A stretch of DNA of 64,000 nt from Enhydrobacter aerosaccus (GCA_903832005.1 CAIKZO010000028.1:154141-218140), one strand, 5' to 3'. Numbered from the stretch's first letter, positions 28,259 through 37,616 are shown. The notes: generated by a model not told the origin, from the sequence alone. Translations and numbers: made by a program.

Positions 28259-29614
28259 TCAGGTAACGACGGGTCGCGGCAGCCCGAGGTTTTCACGCAA
28301 GGTCGTGCCGGCATAATCCTGGTGGAACAGGCCGCGCCGCTGCAGTTCGGGCACGACCAGGCGGCCGAAATCCTCGTAGGCGCCGGGCCGATGTGTCGCC
28401 GACAGAACGAAGCCGTCGCACACTTCCGTCAGGAAGAAATCCTCCATCTGGTCGGCCACATCCTTGGGCGTGCCGCAGAAGACCACCGATTCGTTCAGCG
28501 TGCCGCGCTTGCTGAAGTCGATGAAATCCTGCGGCGTCGGATTGGTCTTGCCGCTGCCCTTCACCACGCGCTCCTTCAGCCCGAGATTGATGCCGACGGC
28601 CGCCATCTGCGTATCGCTGAGCGGTTGGTCGAGCGTGACTTGGCCGAAATCGAAATTCGTCACTTCGGCGATCAAGGTCAGGCTGTCGGCCGGCGCCGCC
28701 GTCGCTTCGATCACCGCCCGCTTCTCTTCGGCGATCGCCCGCGTCTCGCCGACGACCGCATAAACGGCGGGCGCCATCTTGACCAGGTTGGGATCGCGGC
28801 CGGCGTTGGAGACGGCGTCCTTGAAGGTCCGGTAGATCTGGCGACCGGCCTCGGCCGATTTCATCGAGGCGAAGATCAGCTCGCCCCATTTCGCGGCGAA
28901 GGCCGTGCCGCGGCCGCTCTGACCCGCCTGCATGATCACGGGATGGCCCTGCGGCGACCGCGGTACGGTGAACGGCCCGCGCGAGCGGAACCATTTGCCG
29001 TTGAAGTCGAGTCGCCGAACCTTCTCGGGATGGGCGAACAGGCCGCTCACCGGATCGACCACCAGCGCGTCGTCGGCCCAGGTTGCCCAATGGCCCAGCA
29101 CGCATTCGATGAACTCGTCGGCACGGTCGTAGCGCAGGTCGTGCTCGAGATGCTCCTTCTGGCCGAAGTTGGCGGCTTCCGAATCGTTCAGCGAGGTCAC
29201 GACGTTCCAGGCGGCGCGGCCACCGATCATCAAGTCGAGGGTCGCGAAGACGCGCGCGACATGGAACGGCTCGTAGTAAGTCGTCGAATAGGTACCGCCC
29301 AGGCCAAGCTTGCTGGTCGCCAGGCCCATCGCGGTCAGGATGGGAATGAGGTCCATCTTCACGGCCCGGATGCCATGACGCACGGTCTCCGCATGATCGC
29401 CGCCGAGACTGTCCGGCATCGCCAGGCGGTCATCGAAGAAAGCGAGGTGGAATTTGCTTTCCTCGAGCGACCGCGCGATGCGCTGGTAGTGCGCCGCCGA
29501 CATGAAATCCTGCTGCGTTGCGGGATGACGCCACGACCCCGGCAAGTTGCTGCAGTTCTGGGCCTGCAGGAAGGCGATCATCGCCATGCCGCCGCGTTTC
29601 AAGGTCCCGGTCAT
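28259..29614 (-). CDS. NtaA/SnaA/DszA-family FMN-dependent monooxygenase
   Basis: This 451-residue protein has a bacterial luciferase-like TIM barrel and uses reduced FMN supplied by a separate reductase. Landmarks are FHLAFFDDRLAMPDSLGG, LGLGGTYSTTYYEPFHVAR, AAWNVVTSLNDSEAANFG and the HPVIMQAGQSGRG nucleotide-site segment. Family members oxidise nitrilotriacetate, EDTA, dibenzothiophene sulfone or pristinamycin precursors; the substrate here is unknown. ATG 29614 is preceded by AGGAGGGG at 5 bases. No flavin reductase gene is nearby. It is divergent from the lyase/CoA-transferase pair, with about 190 bp between. Confidence 0.92.
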   Translation of the reverse strand: MTGTLKRGGMAMIAFLQAQNCSNLPGSWRHPATQQDFMSAAHYQRIARSLEESKFHLAFFDDRLAMPDSLGGDHAETVRHGIRAVKMDLIPILTAMGLATSKLGLGGTYSTTYYEPFHVARVFATLDLMIGGRAAWNVVTSLNDSEAANFGQKEHLEHDLRYDRADEFIECVLGHWATWADDALVVDPVSGLFAHPEKVRRLDFNGKWFRSRGPFTVPRSPQGHPVIMQAGQSGRGTAFAAKWGELIFASMKSAEAGRQIYRTFKDAVSNAGRDPNLVKMAPAVYAVVGETRAIAEEKRAVIEATAAPADSLTLIAEVTNFDFGQVTLDQPLSDTQMAAVGINLGLKERVVKGSGKTNPTPQDFIDFSKRGTLNESVVFCGTPKDVADQMEDFFLTEVCDGFVLSATHRPGAYEDFGRLVVPELQRRGLFHQDYAGTTLRENLGLPRPVVT

Positions 29615-29806
29615 TGTCCCCTCCTGTCGCGCACTTTCACGAACTGCATAAGGGACCTCGGGCCGCCAAGCGACAATTCGAAACCGGCTATGGATTGTTC
29701 GGGGGCGGCAATGGGCCAAAGTACCCTCCGCGCCCGACTTATCGGCGCGGGCTATGAGCGGTTAGCCGCGATCCATTCCCCAGTCTCTCGGTGTCTGGGG
29801 CATAAA

Positions 29807-30754
29807 ATGCGTCAATTGCCGCGCGCGGCGCGGCGGCTGGAGGCAAGTTTGGACGGATCTCCCTGTTGCATCCTGAGCGTGCCGGCGAACCGGCCGGCTT
29901 TTTTTGCGAAGGCCATCGGCTGCCGTGCCGATACGCTGATGCTCGACCTCGAGGACGCGGTCTTCCCGGACCAGAAAGAGCAGGCGCGCCAGCAGGCGAT
30001 CGCCGCGCTGACCGATCTCGACTGGGGCCGCAAGCGCATGCTGGTGCGCGTCAACGCGCTCGATACGCAATGGGGCGTCGACGACCTCACCTCCCTCGCC
30101 ACGATCCATCGCCTCGATGGATTCATGGTGCCGAAGGTCGAGACCGCCGGTGATATGGAAGCGCTGCGGCGGCTGATCGAACGGCCGTTGGCCGGTCGGG
30201 AGCAACCGCCCGAGCTGCACATCCTGATCGAGACGGCGTTAGGCGTGGCCAATGTCGAGGCCATCCTCGGTGCCAGTACGAAGCTTCGTTCGGTCACCTT
30301 CGGGTCCGGCGACTATGCCCGCAGCGTTTCGGACTGGTCGGGCTTCACCGGCCAGGGTCAGGGCCAGGGCGCGGGACGTGCGACGCCGCCGTTGCAGCTT
30401 TGGGCCAAGGCCCGTGTCGCCAATGCGGCATATGCCTATGGCGTCACGCCGATCGACGGCCCCAGCGCGCAGATCAGCGACAGTGCCGCCGCCCGGCGCG
30501 CCGCGGAGGAAAGCCGCGACGGTGGCTTCCTGGGCAAGTGGGCAATCCATCCGACGCAAGTGCCCGACATCCGGGACTTGTTCGCGCCGTCTCCCGAAGC
30601 AGTCGCGTGGGCCAAACGCGCGCTGGTCGTGCTCGACGAGGTCGAGGCAAGTGGCGCGGGTGCGGCCAAGCTCGATGGACGTTTACTGGAAGCCGCCCAC
30701 CGCGGGATCGCCTTGCGTATCCTGGCCGAGGCCAAAAGCATGGAGGAACAATAA
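29807..30754 (+). CDS. HpcH/HpaI-type CoA ester lyase (CitE-like)
   Basis: This 315-residue TIM-barrel enzyme belongs to the citrate-lyase-beta/malyl-CoA-lyase superfamily. TLMLDLEDAVFPDQK carries the acidic metal residues, with the substrate Arg segment VRVNALDTQWGVDD, VPKVETAGDME and HILIETALGV (second metal Glu). The C-terminal segment FLGKWAIHPTQVPDIRDLF is typical. ATG 29807 has GGGG 6 bases upstream; the frame is open much further upstream but that part is antisense to the monooxygenase. One base separates it from the CoA-transferase gene, so a CoA-thioester cleavage step is likely. Confidence 0.91.
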   Translation: MRQLPRAARRLEASLDGSPCCILSVPANRPAFFAKAIGCRADTLMLDLEDAVFPDQKEQARQQAIAALTDLDWGRKRMLVRVNALDTQWGVDDLTSLATIHRLDGFMVPKVETAGDMEALRRLIERPLAGREQPPELHILIETALGVANVEAILGASTKLRSVTFGSGDYARSVSDWSGFTGQGQGQGAGRATPPLQLWAKARVANAAYAYGVTPIDGPSAQISDSAAARRAAEESRDGGFLGKWAIHPTQVPDIRDLFAPSPEAVAWAKRALVVLDEVEASGAGAAKLDGRLLEAAHRGIALRILAEAKSMEEQ

Positions 30755-30755
30755 C

Positions 30756-31970
30756 ATGACCGATCCCGATACTTCTTTGCCACTGCCGCTGGCGGGTGCC
30801 CGCGTCATCGACATCGCGACCATGCTCGCGGGTCCGTTCTGCGCGACCACGCTCGGCGAATTCGGCGCCGAGGTAATCAAGGTCGAGATGCCGGGCGCGG
30901 GCGAAGGCACGCGCTACAGCGGCACGATGACCGGCGCCGGCTCGTCGCTGATGTGGTTGAGCGAATCGCGCAACAAGAAGAGCATCACGCTCGACCTGCG
31001 CACGCCCGACGGCGTCGAGGTCTTCAAGAAGCTGGTGAAGACGGCCGACATCGTGGTCGAGAATTTCCGCCCGGGCACGCTCGAGAAATGGGGCCTGGGG
31101 TACGACGTGCTGAAGTCTGTGAAGCCCGATCTCATCCTCGTGCGCGTCTCGGCCTACGGCCAGACCGGTCCATACCGCCAACGCCCGGGTTTCGCGCGCA
31201 TCGCCCATGCGTTCGCCGGCCTCAGCTATCTTGCCGGTGAGCCCGGCCAGCGGCCGGTCATTCCTGGCTCGACGTCGCTCGCCGATTACATTTCGGGTCT
31301 CTACTCGGCGCTGGGCGCGCTGCTCGCCTACATCTCGCGCGATAAGACCGGCCAGGGACAGATGGTCGATGTCGGCCTGTACGAAGGCATCCTGCGCATG
31401 ATGGACGACATGATCCCGCGCTATGCCAAGACCGGTTATGTCCGCGAGCGTATGGGCGCCGACACGGTCAACCACGTCCCGCACAGCCACTACAAGACGA
31501 GCGACGACCAATGGATCGCGCTGGCCTGCACCAACGACCGCATGTGGGAGCGCTTCTGCGGCGTGATGAAGCGCCCGGACCTCATCGAGCCCGACCGCCT
31601 CGCGACGATGAACCAGCGCATCGCCGCGCGCGACGAGGTCAACGAGATCGTCTCGACCTTCATCGCGACGTTGGATCGCGACGCCTTCCTTGCGCTTTGC
31701 ATGGAACACGAAGTCCCGGCCGGCCCGATCAACAGTGTCGCCGAGATCTTCCGCGACCCGCAGATCGAAGCGCGCGGCAACCTGCTGAAGGTCGACGTAC
31801 CCGGCGAAGGCCCCGTCACCGTGCCGAACGTCGTGCCGCGCTTGACCGGCACGCCGGGAAGCGTGCGCACGCTCGGACCCTCGGTGGGCCAGCACAATGA
31901 CGAAATCTATGGTGAACTGGGTCTCGGCGAGGCGGACCGCGCCAGGCTGCGCGAGAAAAAGATCATCTGA
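30756..31970 (+). CDS. CaiB/BaiF-family (class III) CoA transferase
   Basis: This 404-residue enzyme moves CoA between carboxylic acids. It shows GARVIDIATMLAGPFCATTLGEFGAEVIKVE, the SITLDLRTPDGVE segment, ENFRPGTLEKWGL and the catalytic Asp in SLADYISGLYSALGALLAY (D177 by position). GGAGG lies 9 bases before ATG 30756, within the end of the lyase gene. With the CitE-like enzyme it would activate a dicarboxylic or hydroxy acid and then cleave it. The substrate cannot be read from sequence. Confidence 0.93.
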   Translation: MTDPDTSLPLPLAGARVIDIATMLAGPFCATTLGEFGAEVIKVEMPGAGEGTRYSGTMTGAGSSLMWLSESRNKKSITLDLRTPDGVEVFKKLVKTADIVVENFRPGTLEKWGLGYDVLKSVKPDLILVRVSAYGQTGPYRQRPGFARIAHAFAGLSYLAGEPGQRPVIPGSTSLADYISGLYSALGALLAYISRDKTGQGQMVDVGLYEGILRMMDDMIPRYAKTGYVRERMGADTVNHVPHSHYKTSDDQWIALACTNDRMWERFCGVMKRPDLIEPDRLATMNQRIAARDEVNEIVSTFIATLDRDAFLALCMEHEVPAGPINSVAEIFRDPQIEARGNLLKVDVPGEGPVTVPNVVPRLTGTPGSVRTLGPSVGQHNDEIYGELGLGEADRARLREKKII

Positions 31971-31985
31971 ACGCGGCGGAAGCCG

Positions 31986-33497
31986 TCAGTGTCCCGCCAT
32001 CGCCCGGCCGATGGCGCCGACATCGGCGGTGGCCGACGGGGTCTCGAGCGCGAGCTTGCCGTCGAACATCACCACGATCCGGTCGGAGAGCTGCAGGATC
32101 TCATCGAGATCCTCGCTGACCAGCAAGACGGCGGCACCCCGATTACGTGCCTGAACGAGGCGGGCGCGGATTTCCGCCACCGCCGCGAAGTCGAGGCCGA
32201 AGCAGGGATTGGCGACGATCACGAGATCGCCTTCGCTCGACAGTTCGCGCGCCAGCACGGCGCGTTGCACGTTGCCGCCGGAGAGACCCTTGATGGCCGC
32301 GTCCGGTCCGGGCGTCTTCACCTTGTAGGCCTCGATCAGTTTGCGCGCCATGTCGCGCATCGGACTGCGCTTGAGGCGAATACCGTCGGGTGAGGACGGC
32401 GGCTGGTCGAACGACCGCAGCGCCATATTCTCGGCCACCGACATGTCGGCGACGCAGGCGTTGCGCAACGGCTCCTCGGGTAGGCAGGCAATCTTGTGCC
32501 GGATCATTTCCGCGCGCGTCGCCGTATAAGGCGCGCCGTGGACCCGGATCTCGCCGGATTGCTTGTGGCGCTGGCCGGCGAGAGTCTCGACCAGTTCGCG
32601 CTGGCCGTTGCCTGATACGCCCGCGACTCCCACGATCTCGCCGGCGCGAATCTCCAGCGACAGGTCCTCGACCGCGAGCTGGCCGACATTGTCGGCGACG
32701 CTGAGGCCGTCGAGCTTCAGCACGGCCTTGCCGACCGCATGCTGCTCGCGTTCGACCACGGCGCGCGTCTCGCGGCGGCCGACCATCATCTCGGCCATCG
32801 TGTCGTTGTCGAGCTCGGACGTCGGCTGCGTGCCCACCAGCTTGCCGCGCCGCAGCACCGTCACCGTGTCGCAGAAGGCATTCACTTCGCGGAACTTGTG
32901 GGTGATGGTGACGATCGTGACCAGCTTCTGCTCGGTCATCTTCTTCAGCGTCGACAGCACCTCGTCAGCCTCGTCGGGTGTAAGCACCGACGTCGGCTCG
33001 TCGAGGATCAGCAGGTTTCGCTTGAGGTAAAGCTGGCGCAGGATCTCGGCCTTCTGCTTCTGCCCGGCCGCCAAGTCGCCGACCGGCAGATCGACCGGCA
33101 CGGCAAACGGCGTGGTCGAGAAGAAGTCGTTCAGCACCTTTCGCTCGCTGGCCCAGTCGATCACCGCCGGCAGGTCGCCGCGCGACAGCACGAAATTCTC
33201 CAGCACCGTCATGTTCGGCACCAAAGTGAAGTGCTGGTAGACCATGCCCAGTCCCAGCTCGTGGGCCTGGCGCGGATGATCGATGACGACCTGCTGATTG
33301 TTCAGCAGTATCTGGCCTTCGTCTGCGGCGTAATAGCCCATGGCGCATTTCACCAGGGTGCTCTTGCCCGCGCCGTTCTCGCCCAGCAGCGCATGGAAAG
33401 CGCCCGCCTTCACTTTCACCGAGACGTCGTCGAGCGCCGCCATGGCGCCGAAGCGCTTGGTGAAGCCGATTAGCTCGATGGACGGCGCGCCGCTCAC
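31986..33497 (-). CDS. BMP-type ABC transporter, fused ATP-binding protein
   Basis: This 503-residue protein is two ABC cassettes in one chain. The first has Walker [11 protein letters not shown]-loop YQHFTLV, a degenerate signature [11 protein letters not shown] and Walker [12 protein letters not shown]. The second has a degenerate P-loop (GVSGNGQRE), [15 protein letters not shown] and a Walker B equivalent [12 protein letters not shown]. This asymmetry is normal for the nucleoside/BMP family (YufO/NupO type). GTG 33497 overlaps the biuret-hydrolase-like stop by 4 bp (GTGA). It powers uptake with the two permeases and BMP-type binding protein of the same operon. Confidence 0.93.
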   Translation of the reverse strand: MSGAPSIELIGFTKRFGAMAALDDVSVKVKAGAFHALLGENGAGKSTLVKCAMGYYAADEGQILLNNQQVVIDHPRQAHELGLGMVYQHFTLVPNMTVLENFVLSRGDLPAVIDWASERKVLNDFFSTTPFAVPVDLPVGDLAAGQKQKAEILRQLYLKRNLLILDEPTSVLTPDEADEVLSTLKKMTEQKLVTIVTITHKFREVNAFCDTVTVLRRGKLVGTQPTSELDNDTMAEMMVGRRETRAVVEREQHAVGKAVLKLDGLSVADNVGQLAVEDLSLEIRAGEIVGVAGVSGNGQRELVETLAGQRHKQSGEIRVHGAPYTATRAEMIRHKIACLPEEPLRNACVADMSVAENMALRSFDQPPSSPDGIRLKRSPMRDMARKLIEAYKVKTPGPDAAIKGLSGGNVQRAVLARELSSEGDLVIVANPCFGLDFAAVAEIRARLVQARNRGAAVLLVSEDLDEILQLSDRIVVMFDGKLALETPSATADVGAIGRAMAGH

Positions 33498-34177
33498 GCA
33501 ATCGCCTTGATGACGGCGGCCGAATTGGCGACGGCGCCGAACACGCCGCCCTGCATCTCGACCATCTTCAGGGCGGCGAGATGATTGCCCGGGTCCGTGG
33601 CGCCGGTGCAGTCCTCGAGGATCAGGCATTCGAAGCCGCGATCGTTGGCTTCGCGCATGGTCGTGTGCACGCAGACGTCGGTCGTGATGCCGGTCAGCGT
33701 CAGATTGTCGATGCCGCGCGTGCGCAGCATCAACTCGAGGTCGGTGGCGCAGAACGAGCCCTTGCCCGGCTTGTCGATGATCGGCTCTCCCGCGACCGGC
33801 GCGAGATCGGGAATGATCTCCCAGCCCGGCTCGCCACGCACCAGGATGCGCCCGCACGGACCCGGATCGCCGATGCCGGCACCGATCTGCCGCGAACGCC
33901 AGCGCTTGTTGGGCGGCAGGTCGCTGAGGTCAGGGCGATGGCCCTCGCGCGTATGGATCACGGTCCAGCCGGCTTTGCGCGCGGCGGCCAGCAGCTTCTT
34001 GATCGGCTCGATCGGCGCGCGTGTGAGCGACAGGTCGTAGCCCATCTTGTCGACATAGCCGCCGACGCCGCAGAAATCCGTCTGCATGTCGATGATCACG
34101 AGGGCCGAGTTCTCGGGCCGCAGGTCGCCGTTCCAGGGCCAGAGGTAAGGGCGGGCGTCGACATGCTTCTTGGACAT
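33494..34177 (-). CDS. biuH: Biuret amidohydrolase-like cysteine hydrolase
   Basis: This 227-residue protein has the isochorismatase-like fold. The catalytic triad is visible: D30 ([10 protein letters not shown]), K136 ([10 protein letters not shown]) and C169 ([10 protein letters not shown]). As I recall the Rhizobium biuret hydrolase (D36, K142, C175), the spacing is identical, and long blocks such as [20 protein letters not shown] and [14 protein letters not shown] match my memory of that enzyme. It would hydrolyse biuret to allophanate. Ureidoacrylate hydrolase (RutB) is a weaker alternative. ATG 34177 has AGGAGAGA 5 bases upstream. It sits between permease and ATPase genes of the importer, so its substrate is probably what is imported. 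Confidence 0.8.
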   Translation of the reverse strand: MSKKHVDARPYLWPWNGDLRPENSALVIIDMQTDFCGVGGYVDKMGYDLSLTRAPIEPIKKLLAAARKAGWTVIHTREGHRPDLSDLPPNKRWRSRQIGAGIGDPGPCGRILVRGEPGWEIIPDLAPVAGEPIIDKPGKGSFCATDLELMLRTRGIDNLTLTGITTDVCVHTTMREANDRGFECLILEDCTGATDPGNHLAALKMVEMQGGVFGAVANSAAVIKAIA

Positions 34178-34187
34178 CCGGTCTCTC

Positions 34188-35111
34188 CTATTTGACGGCG
34201 CCCAGCTCGGCAGGCGCGCCACGCAGGCTGCGCTCGGGCGAGCAGGTGGCGATCATGAGCGCGAGTGTGAGCACATAGGGGGCGGCGCTGAACAGATAGT
34301 AGCCTTGCGTGACGCCGACCGATTGCAACGCCGGGCTGATCGCGCCGGCGGCGCCAAACAACAGCGACGCCCACAGGCACCGCACCGGCTCCCAGCGCGC
34401 GAAGATCACCAGCGCCACCGCCATCAAGCCCTGGCCGCTCGACAGGCCTTCGTTCCAGCTTCCCGGATAGTAGAGCGACAGGAATGCACCGCCGACACCG
34501 GCAAAGGCGCCGCCGATCGAGGTCGCGATCAGGCGGGTGCGTGCGACCGACGCGCCGATCGCCAGCGCCGCATCGACGCTCTCGCCGGCCAGCCGCACGA
34601 TCAGGCCCCAGCGCGTGTTCTTCAGCGCCCACGCCATGGCGAAGGCCAATACGACGCCGATGATAAAGAGATAGTTCACCTGCAGTGCCTGATGGATCTG
34701 CGGGATGCTGCTCCACCAGCCGAAGTCGATGGCGCCGAGGTTGGGTGCCTTGGGTTGGATCAGCGGCTTGCCGAGGAAGAAGGCGAGGCCGGTGCCGAAC
34801 AGCATCATGCCGATGCCGGTGGCGACGTCGTTGACCCGCGGCAGCTGGCAGATCGCGGCATGCAGCGCGCCCAGCAGCATGCCGACGCCGGCCGCGACCA
34901 GCACGCCGAGCCACGGCGAGCCGCTCACCAGCGCCACGCCATAGCCGCTCATCGCGCCCATGATCATCGTGCCTTCGAGGCCGAGGTTGATGCGGCCCGA
35001 GCGCTCGGTGAGGCATTCGCCGACGCTGACGAAGATGAAGGGCGTGCTGACGCGGATGGCGCCCGCGATCATCGCGAGCGGCACGCTCCACAGGCCGAGG
35101 TCGCTGGCCAT
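34188..35111 (-). CDS. BMP-type ABC transporter permease 2
   Basis: This 307-residue inner-membrane protein of the BPD_transp_2 family (NupQ-like) has about 8-10 spans and the hallmark [19 protein letters not shown] near residue 36. Its ATG overlaps the stop of the upstream permease by one base (TGATG). With the other permease it forms the translocation channel for the operon's imported N-rich substrate. Confidence 0.92.
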   Translation of the reverse strand: MASDLGLWSVPLAMIAGAIRVSTPFIFVSVGECLTERSGRINLGLEGTMIMGAMSGYGVALVSGSPWLGVLVAAGVGMLLGALHAAICQLPRVNDVATGIGMMLFGTGLAFFLGKPLIQPKAPNLGAIDFGWWSSIPQIHQALQVNYLFIIGVVLAFAMAWALKNTRWGLIVRLAGESVDAALAIGASVARTRLIATSIGGAFAGVGGAFLSLYYPGSWNEGLSSGQGLMAVALVIFARWEPVRCLWASLLFGAAGAISPALQSVGVTQGYYLFSAAPYVLTLALMIATCSPERSLRGAPAELGAVK

Positions 35112-36148
35112 CAGGCGACCTCCTTCGGTTTCAGGAGACGGCCATAGAGCGTCTCGCTGGCCAGGATGGCGACGAAGATGATGCCCTGCAGCACCACCAC
35201 GGCCGCGTCGGGAAGATCGAGGCGGCGCTGCAGCAGGCCGCCCGAGGCGCCGATGCCGCCCAGAAGAATGGAGACCGGAACGATCGCCAGCGGATGATGG
35301 CGCGCCAGGAACGATACGAGGATGCCGGAGTAGCCGTAGCCCACGGCCAGCGAGGCATTGGCGCGGCCCTGGATGGCGGCGACCTCGACCATGCCGGCCA
35401 GCCCTGCCGCCGCGCCGCCGGCGCCGCAGGCCAGCAACACATAGCGGCCGACGTTCAGGCCCATCATGCGCGCGGTCTTGGGATTGCCGCCGATCACTTC
35501 CATGGCGAAGCCCCAGGTCGTGAAGCGCTGGAAGAGATAGCAGAGCAGGCAGGCCACGAGGCCGAACACGAGGCCCCAGTGCACGTCGGTGCCGGGGATG
35601 GTGCCGATCATGTTGGCGTCGCCGATCGGCCAGGTGGACGGCTTATTGAGACTCGAGGGATCGCGCAACGGTCCCTCGACGAAGTGATTCATCAGCGCGA
35701 TCGCGATGTAGGTGAGCAGCAGGCTCGAGATCGTCTCGTTGACGCCGCGGTACTGACGCAGCGCGCCGGCGAAGGCGATCCAGAGACCGCCCGCGGCCAT
35801 GCCCGCGATCGCCATCACCAGCTGCACGACCAGCGGCGGTGCGCCCGCGACGGCGATGCCCGCTGCCGCGGCGGTAACACCACCGACGACCAGCACGCCT
35901 TCGTTGCCGATGATCACCAGCCCCAGCCGCGCCGGCAGTGCCGTGCAGAGCGCGGTCAGGATCAGCGGCGCGGCGCGGGTCAGCGTGTTCTGCCACGAGA
36001 ACCACGAGCCGAACGCTCCTTCGTACATCAGTCCGAAGGCTTCCAGCGGATCGACATGTGCGTAGAAGGCCAGCAGCAGGCCGAACAACACCGCCGACGC
36101 GAGAAGCGCCAGGACGGGGACGGCGATGCGTTCGAGGGTGGTGTTCAT
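35111..36148 (-). CDS. BMP-type ABC transporter permease 1
   Basis: This 345-residue inner-membrane permease (NupP-like) has about ten spans. Landmarks are LTALCTALPARLGLVIIGNEGVLVVGG and YRGVNETISSLLLTYIAIALMNH, both typical of nucleoside-type permeases. Its start is 14 bp from the REP-like inverted pair that separates it from the binding-protein gene, which probably sets a lower expression level than the binding protein. Confidence 0.92.
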   Translation of the reverse strand: MNTTLERIAVPVLALLASAVLFGLLLAFYAHVDPLEAFGLMYEGAFGSWFSWQNTLTRAAPLILTALCTALPARLGLVIIGNEGVLVVGGVTAAAAGIAVAGAPPLVVQLVMAIAGMAAGGLWIAFAGALRQYRGVNETISSLLLTYIAIALMNHFVEGPLRDPSSLNKPSTWPIGDANMIGTIPGTDVHWGLVFGLVACLLCYLFQRFTTWGFAMEVIGGNPKTARMMGLNVGRYVLLACGAGGAAAGLAGMVEVAAIQGRANASLAVGYGYSGILVSFLARHHPLAIVPVSILLGGIGASGGLLQRRLDLPDAAVVVLQGIIFVAILASETLYGRLLKPKEVA

Positions 36149-36162
36149 ACTCTTCTCAAATT

Positions 36163-36256
36163 CCTCTCCCCCGCTAGGGGGAGAGGTTAGGAGAGGGGGC
36201 TATCGAAGATTTCCTGTAACCCCCTCACCCAACCTCTCCCCCTAGCGGGGGAGAGG
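36163..36256. repeat. Inverted pair of REP-like palindromic units
   Basis: Two 37-base units face each other: 36163-36199 and 36220-36256 in reverse orientation. They differ at about 3 positions. Each starts CCTCTCCCCCGCTAGGGGG, itself a palindrome, and runs into GAGAGGTT(A/G)GG. A 20-base spacer lies between. Similarity extends a few bases outwards (CTCAAATTCC against TTCAAACTCC). In the bmp transcript the whole element would fold into a long hairpin between the binding-protein and permease genes, a common place for mRNA-stabilising elements. Confidence 0.88.
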
Positions 36257-36284
36257 AGTTTGAAAGAGGAGGATGCGCTCGACG

Positions 36285-37415
36285 TTACGAGGTCGAACCG
36301 ACCACGCCTTCGACCAGGTAGTTCATGCTCTCGAGCTTGGGCTCGGTGATGACGTACGAGGTACCCGCCGGGATCACGACGTTGCCCTTGTTGTCCTTGA
36401 GCGCGCCCTTGTAGATCGAGAGGCTGCCGTTCAGCACTGCGAGCTTGGCGGCGTCGGCCTTGTCGCGCACCGCGGCCGGCACGGCAGGACCGTAGGCCGA
36501 CGTGCGGACATAGCCTTCCTTCAGGCCGCCGCGCACGAAGTTGCCGGGCGCCTTGCCCGCCTTCATGTCGTTGACCATGTCGACGTAGATGCGCTCCCAG
36601 TTCCACTCGGCGCCGGTGAGGTAGCCCTTCGGCGCGAGCTTGGCCTGGTTGCAGTGATAGCCGCAGGTGTAGATGCCGGCGCGCTCGGCCGTCTCGACCA
36701 CGACCTTCGGCGAATCGACATGGCAGGTCACGACGTCGACGCCCTGCGCGATCATGCTGTTGGTGGCCTCGGCCTCCTTGACCGGCAGTGCCCAGTCGCC
36801 GGTGAAGATCACCTGCGTGGTCACCTTCGGATTGACCGACTGCGCGCCCATGGTGAAGGCGTTGATGTTACGCAGCACCTGGGGGATCGGCTTGGCGGCG
36901 ACAAAGCCCAGCTTGCCCGACTTGGTGACCGAGCCCGCGACGATGCCGGCGAGATACTGCGCCTCGTCGATGTAGCCGAAGTAGCTGCCCGTATTCATCG
37001 GGTGCTTGCCCTCGGTCCACAGGCCGCCGCAGTGACGGAACTGGATCTTCGGATACTTGCCCGCGACCTTCAGCATGTACGGGTCGAAGTAGCCGAACGA
37101 GGTCGGGAACACGAGCGTGGCGCCATCGAGGTTGATCATACTCTCCATGGTCTTCTCGACGGAGACCGTCTCCGGCACCTTCTCTTCTTCCTGGACCTTC
37201 ACGCCCGGCATCTTCTTCAGGACGGCGGCGGCTTCGGCATGCGCCTGGTTGTAGCCGTAGTCGTCGCGCGGTCCGACGTAGATGAAGCCGATCACCAGCG
37301 GCTTCTGCGCGTTGGCGGCGCCGCCGAGGCCGAGCGTCATCGCGCCGGCGGCCGCACCGCCCAACAGACCGCGCCTCGAGACGCTACGTGGGCCAATATT
37401 GAACTTGTCGATCAT
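36285..37415 (-). CDS. BMP-family ABC transporter substrate-binding protein
   Basis: This 376-residue periplasmic binding protein has a Tat-type signal (SVSRRGLLGGAAAGAMTLGLGGAANA, twin Arg). The BmpA/PnrA fold follows: IGFIYVGPRDDYGYNQAHAEAA, GATLVFPTSFGYFDP, TGSYFGYIDEAQYLAGIVAG and GVDVVTCHVDSPKVV. ATG 37415 has GGGGGAAG 5 bases upstream. It is the first gene of the importer/biuret-hydrolase operon, transcribed away from the GntR regulator. Family ligands include nucleosides and urea-like compounds; biuret or cyanuric acid is an inference from biuH. Confidence 0.93.
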   Translation of the reverse strand: MIDKFNIGPRSVSRRGLLGGAAAGAMTLGLGGAANAQKPLVIGFIYVGPRDDYGYNQAHAEAAAVLKKMPGVKVQEEEKVPETVSVEKTMESMINLDGATLVFPTSFGYFDPYMLKVAGKYPKIQFRHCGGLWTEGKHPMNTGSYFGYIDEAQYLAGIVAGSVTKSGKLGFVAAKPIPQVLRNINAFTMGAQSVNPKVTTQVIFTGDWALPVKEAEATNSMIAQGVDVVTCHVDSPKVVVETAERAGIYTCGYHCNQAKLAPKGYLTGAEWNWERIYVDMVNDMKAGKAPGNFVRGGLKEGYVRTSAYGPAVPAAVRDKADAAKLAVLNGSLSIYKGALKDNKGNVVIPAGTSYVITEPKLESMNYLVEGVVGSTS

Positions 37416-37528
37416 TGGACTTCCCCCTGCATTACCTGGCCACCCGCGGCCAAAAACCGGTCAGCAAGGGGTGTGCCACGCAAAAAGCCCAATAAAACCA
37501 ACGTTTTCGGCCGCAGAGGCGATGAAAA

Positions 37529-37609
37529 TGTATGCAATAAAAGCAGATTGCATTCTTTTGGGGCATCAACAGCCAATTTGTGTGCGTTGGCATCTATCTT
37601 GTATGCAAT
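37529..37609. promoter_or_regulatory. Candidate GntR operator repeats
   Basis: TGTATGCAAT occurs twice as an exact direct repeat (37529-37538 and 37600-37609). The first copy also pairs with an inverted ATTGCAT (37547-37553; spacer 8 bases). TTGTATGCAA is itself a near-palindrome of the TTG-N4-CAA kind used by FCD-type GntR regulators. All lie between the divergent binding-protein and GntR genes, so autoregulation and control of the bmp operon are plausible. Confidence 0.55.
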
Positions 37610-37616
37610 CTCGGAC

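Noticed and set aside
28118..29806. Long forward open frame preceding the CitE-like lyase
   Set aside because: It is antisense to the monooxygenase gene and lacks any family motif; the lyase starts at ATG 29807 with its own ribosome-binding site.
31986..33497. Disabled second ABC cassette as a pseudogene sign
   Set aside because: A degenerate second P-loop is normal for the BMP/nucleoside ATPase family, so it is not evidence of decay.
36163..36256. Rho-independent terminator after the binding-protein gene
   Set aside because: Stable hairpin but no T-tract on either strand, and the downstream permeases belong to the same operon; a REP-like stabilising element fits better.
36273..37616. Forward frame extending the GntR gene upstream
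   Set aside because: Antisense to the BMP binding protein; the regulator begins at ATG 37617 with a normal N-terminus.
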